Assembly: GCA_027039465.1 (NCBI GenBank)
Contig: JALWEA010000418.1
Coordinates: 5,446-28,989, forward strand
Direction of reading: 5' to 3'
Length of the DNA stretch: 23,544 nt
From: Calditrichia bacterium
GTDB taxonomy: Bacteria; Calditrichota; Calditrichia; Calditrichales; Calditrichaceae
Part shown: piece by piece, positions 21,978-23,544 of the stretch
Position numbering within the stretch: the first letter of the stretch is position 1
How the letters are laid out: every line of letters begins with the position of its first letter
Made by a program: the position numbers and the translations under genes
Notes under the pieces: model-generated
The model's database searches: none
The model's input: only the letters and a program-made list of their open reading frames with translations
What the model was told of the DNA's origin: nothing

Positions 21978-23544
21978 TCACGCCCTGCTGCGCATCTTTT
22001 TCAGGCGCTTGATTTCATCCCGCAAAATGGCTGCGCGTTCGAATTCCAGATTGGCGGCGGCAACTTGCATTTCCTTGGTTAACCGTTCGATCAGCTCTTC
22101 CCCGCTCAAGGTATCGCCGTATTCAATGGCAGGCTCGGCCACCACTTTGGGCAGTTGCTTGCGCACATCGGCCACGGCGGTGGTGCGCATAATTTCTTCC
22201 GCTGTTTTCAAAATCGTTTGCGGCGTGATGCCCATTTTCTTATTGTAAGCTTCCTGCTTTTTGCGGCGGCGATTGGATTCATCAATGGTCTTGCGCATGG
22301 ATTCGGTCATTCGATCGGCGTAAAAAATGACCTTACCGCCCACATTACGCGCAGCGCGTCCGGCGGTTTGCATCAACGAAACATAAGAACGCAGGAATCC
22401 TTCCTTGTCCGCATCCAATACGGCCACTAACGAAACCTCCGGCAAGTCCAGACCTTCGCGCAACAGATTCACACCGACCAACACATCAAATTCGGCCAAA
22501 CGCAGGTCGCGTAAAATACCCACCCGTTCCAGAGCATCGATTTCGGAATGCAAATAGCGCACACGGACGCCCGCGGCCTGCAGATAATCCGTCAAATCTT
22601 CGGCCATGCGTTTGGTTAAGGTGGTAACCAGCGTACGCTCCCCTTTTTTTACGCGCTCCTTGACTTCATGAATCAAATCGTCGATTTGCGTGGCTACGGG
22701 ACGCACTTCGATTTCCGGATCCAGCAATCCTGTCGGTCGAATAACCTGTTCCACCACGACTCCGCCGGATTTTTCCAACTCGTAATCGGCAGGCGTGGCC
22801 GAGACAAAAACGACCTGATTTATTTTTTGCTCGAACTCGTGAAATTTCAAAGGACGGTTGTCCAAAGCGCTAGGCAGACGAAAACCATACTCGACCAGGG
22901 TTTCTTTTCGCGACCGATCCCCATTGTACATGGCCCGGATCTGCGGAATGGTTTGATGCGATTCGTCGATAATCATTAGGAAATCTTTCGGGAAAAAATC
23001 AATTAAGGTGTAAGGCGGCATGCCAGGCGGACGTCCCGAAAGGTGGCGCGAATAATTTTCGATGCCGGAGCAATAGCCGATTTCCTGCATCATTTCCAAA
23101 TCGAAATTGGTACGCATTTCCAAGCGTTGCGCTTCCAACAGCTTGTTTTGCGCGCGCAATTCTTTGAGTCGCTCGTCCAATTCCTGCCGAATGGTCTCCA
23201 TGGCCCGCCGCAATTTTTCCGTGGGCGTTACAAAGTGTTTGGCCGGAAAAATGACCGTCTGCTCGGTTTCTTCAATCGGGTGACCGGTAAGCGGGTCGAT
23301 GGTTTTAATGACATCCACTTCATTACCGAAAAATTCAATGCGATAGGCAAACTCCTCGTAGGCCGGGAAGATATCAATAATATCGCCGCGGATGCGAAAA
23401 GTGCCGCGTTGAAAATCATAATCATTACGGGCATATTGAATGTCCACCAGCTTCATCAGCAGTTCCTGACGATCAAAGAAATCACCTTTCTTAATGATCA
23501 CCAACATACCCAAATAATCTTCCGGCGAACCGATGCCGTAAATG
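21978..23544 (-). CDS. uvrB: UvrABC system protein B (5' end cut by window edge)
   Basis: Damage-verifying helicase-like subunit of nucleotide excision repair; it receives DNA from UvrA and recruits UvrC. 521 residues are visible, running to the edge as IYGIGSPEDYLGMLVIIKKG. The missing ~145 N-terminal residues would hold Walker A and the start of the beta-hairpin. Present are GTFRIRGDIIDIFP, motif II IIDESHQTIPQI, VFVSATPADYELEKSG, the motif V-like GVNLLREGLDLPEVSLVA and motif VI LMQTAGRAARN. The C-terminal UVR motif (EELIERLTKEMQVAAANLEF, then ERAAILRDEIKRLK) binds UvrC. There is no frameshift; truncation is due only to the window. The stop abuts the end of repeat locus C. Confidence 0.98.
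   Translation of the reverse strand, partial: IYGIGSPEDYLGMLVIIKKGDFFDRQELLMKLVDIQYARNDYDFQRGTFRIRGDIIDIFPAYEEFAYRIEFFGNEVDVIKTIDPLTGHPIEETEQTVIFPAKHFVTPTEKLRRAMETIRQELDERLKELRAQNKLLEAQRLEMRTNFDLEMMQEIGYCSGIENYSRHLSGRPPGMPPYTLIDFFPKDFLMIIDESHQTIPQIRAMYNGDRSRKETLVEYGFRLPSALDNRPLKFHEFEQKINQVVFVSATPADYELEKSGGVVVEQVIRPTGLLDPEIEVRPVATQIDDLIHEVKERVKKGERTLVTTLTKRMAEDLTDYLQAAGVRVRYLHSEIDALERVGILRDLRLAEFDVLVGVNLLREGLDLPEVSLVAVLDADKEGFLRSYVSLMQTAGRAARNVGGKVIFYADRMTESMRKTIDESNRRRKKQEAYNKKMGITPQTILKTAEEIMRTTAVADVRKQLPKVVAEPAIEYGDTLSGEELIERLTKEMQVAAANLEFERAAILRDEIKRLKKMRSRA

Noticed and set aside
23513..23544. UvrB starting at MGMLVIIKKG, i.e. an N-terminally truncated gene.
   Set aside because: The frame continues to the window edge as IYGIGSPEDYL, normal internal UvrB sequence, so the missing part lies outside the window.

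Overview
The window is a chromosomal segment of a moderate-GC bacterium. The translation and cell-division genes are complete and single-copy, with no plasmid or phage hallmark genes. Three RNA or protein genes are preceded by TTG-N20/21-TAnnTTTG boxes, the promoter type known from Bacteroidota and relatives. Together with the order thrS-infC-rpmI-rplT-pheS-pheT-(coiled coil)-zapA-6S RNA-rny-folD, this suggests the FCB group. A Calditrichota-like organism is my best guess, but it is an inference and was not tested. A tRNA-Sec gene shows that the organism probably decodes UGA as selenocysteine.

Layout. (1) 1-10630, all minus strand: tRNA-Tyr and tRNA-Val, then thrS, infC (ATT start), rpmI, rplT, pheS, pheT, a small coiled-coil gene, zapA, a 6S RNA, rny and folD (cut by the left edge). 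These supply threonyl- and phenylalanyl-tRNA, initiation factor 3, two 50S proteins, division-ring assembly, RNA polymerase regulation, mRNA turnover and one-carbon metabolism. (2) 10728-12546, minus: an AAA/DUF4143 ATPase of the accessory type, a previously unlisted 51-codon basic ORF with a good ribosome-binding site, and tRNA-Sec. (3) 12654-16226, plus: a Lon-family ATP-dependent protease and a TIGR00266/AIM24-like protein. (4) 16345-20702, minus: a mazEF toxin-antitoxin pair, then an efflux operon of a membrane-fusion protein and two MacB/FtsX-type permeases with no ATPase gene. (5) 21978-23544, minus: uvrB, cut by the right edge.

The most unusual content is in three gene-free gaps (828-1132, 15081-15467, 20703-21977). 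All three hold the same modular repeat architecture: arms of degenerate 7-8 bp CGTTATTCG-type units, often preceded by TTAAGGG and GGTTGAATGGTTAA modules, face each other in inverted orientation around different cores. Two cores share a ~190 bp element. The largest gap also contains a ~115 bp inverted-repeat pair about 750 bp apart, common-looking GTCATTGCGA/GTCATTCTGA dispersed repeats and a telomere-like G-quadruplex motif. I see no CRISPR array, insertion-sequence transposase or integrase.
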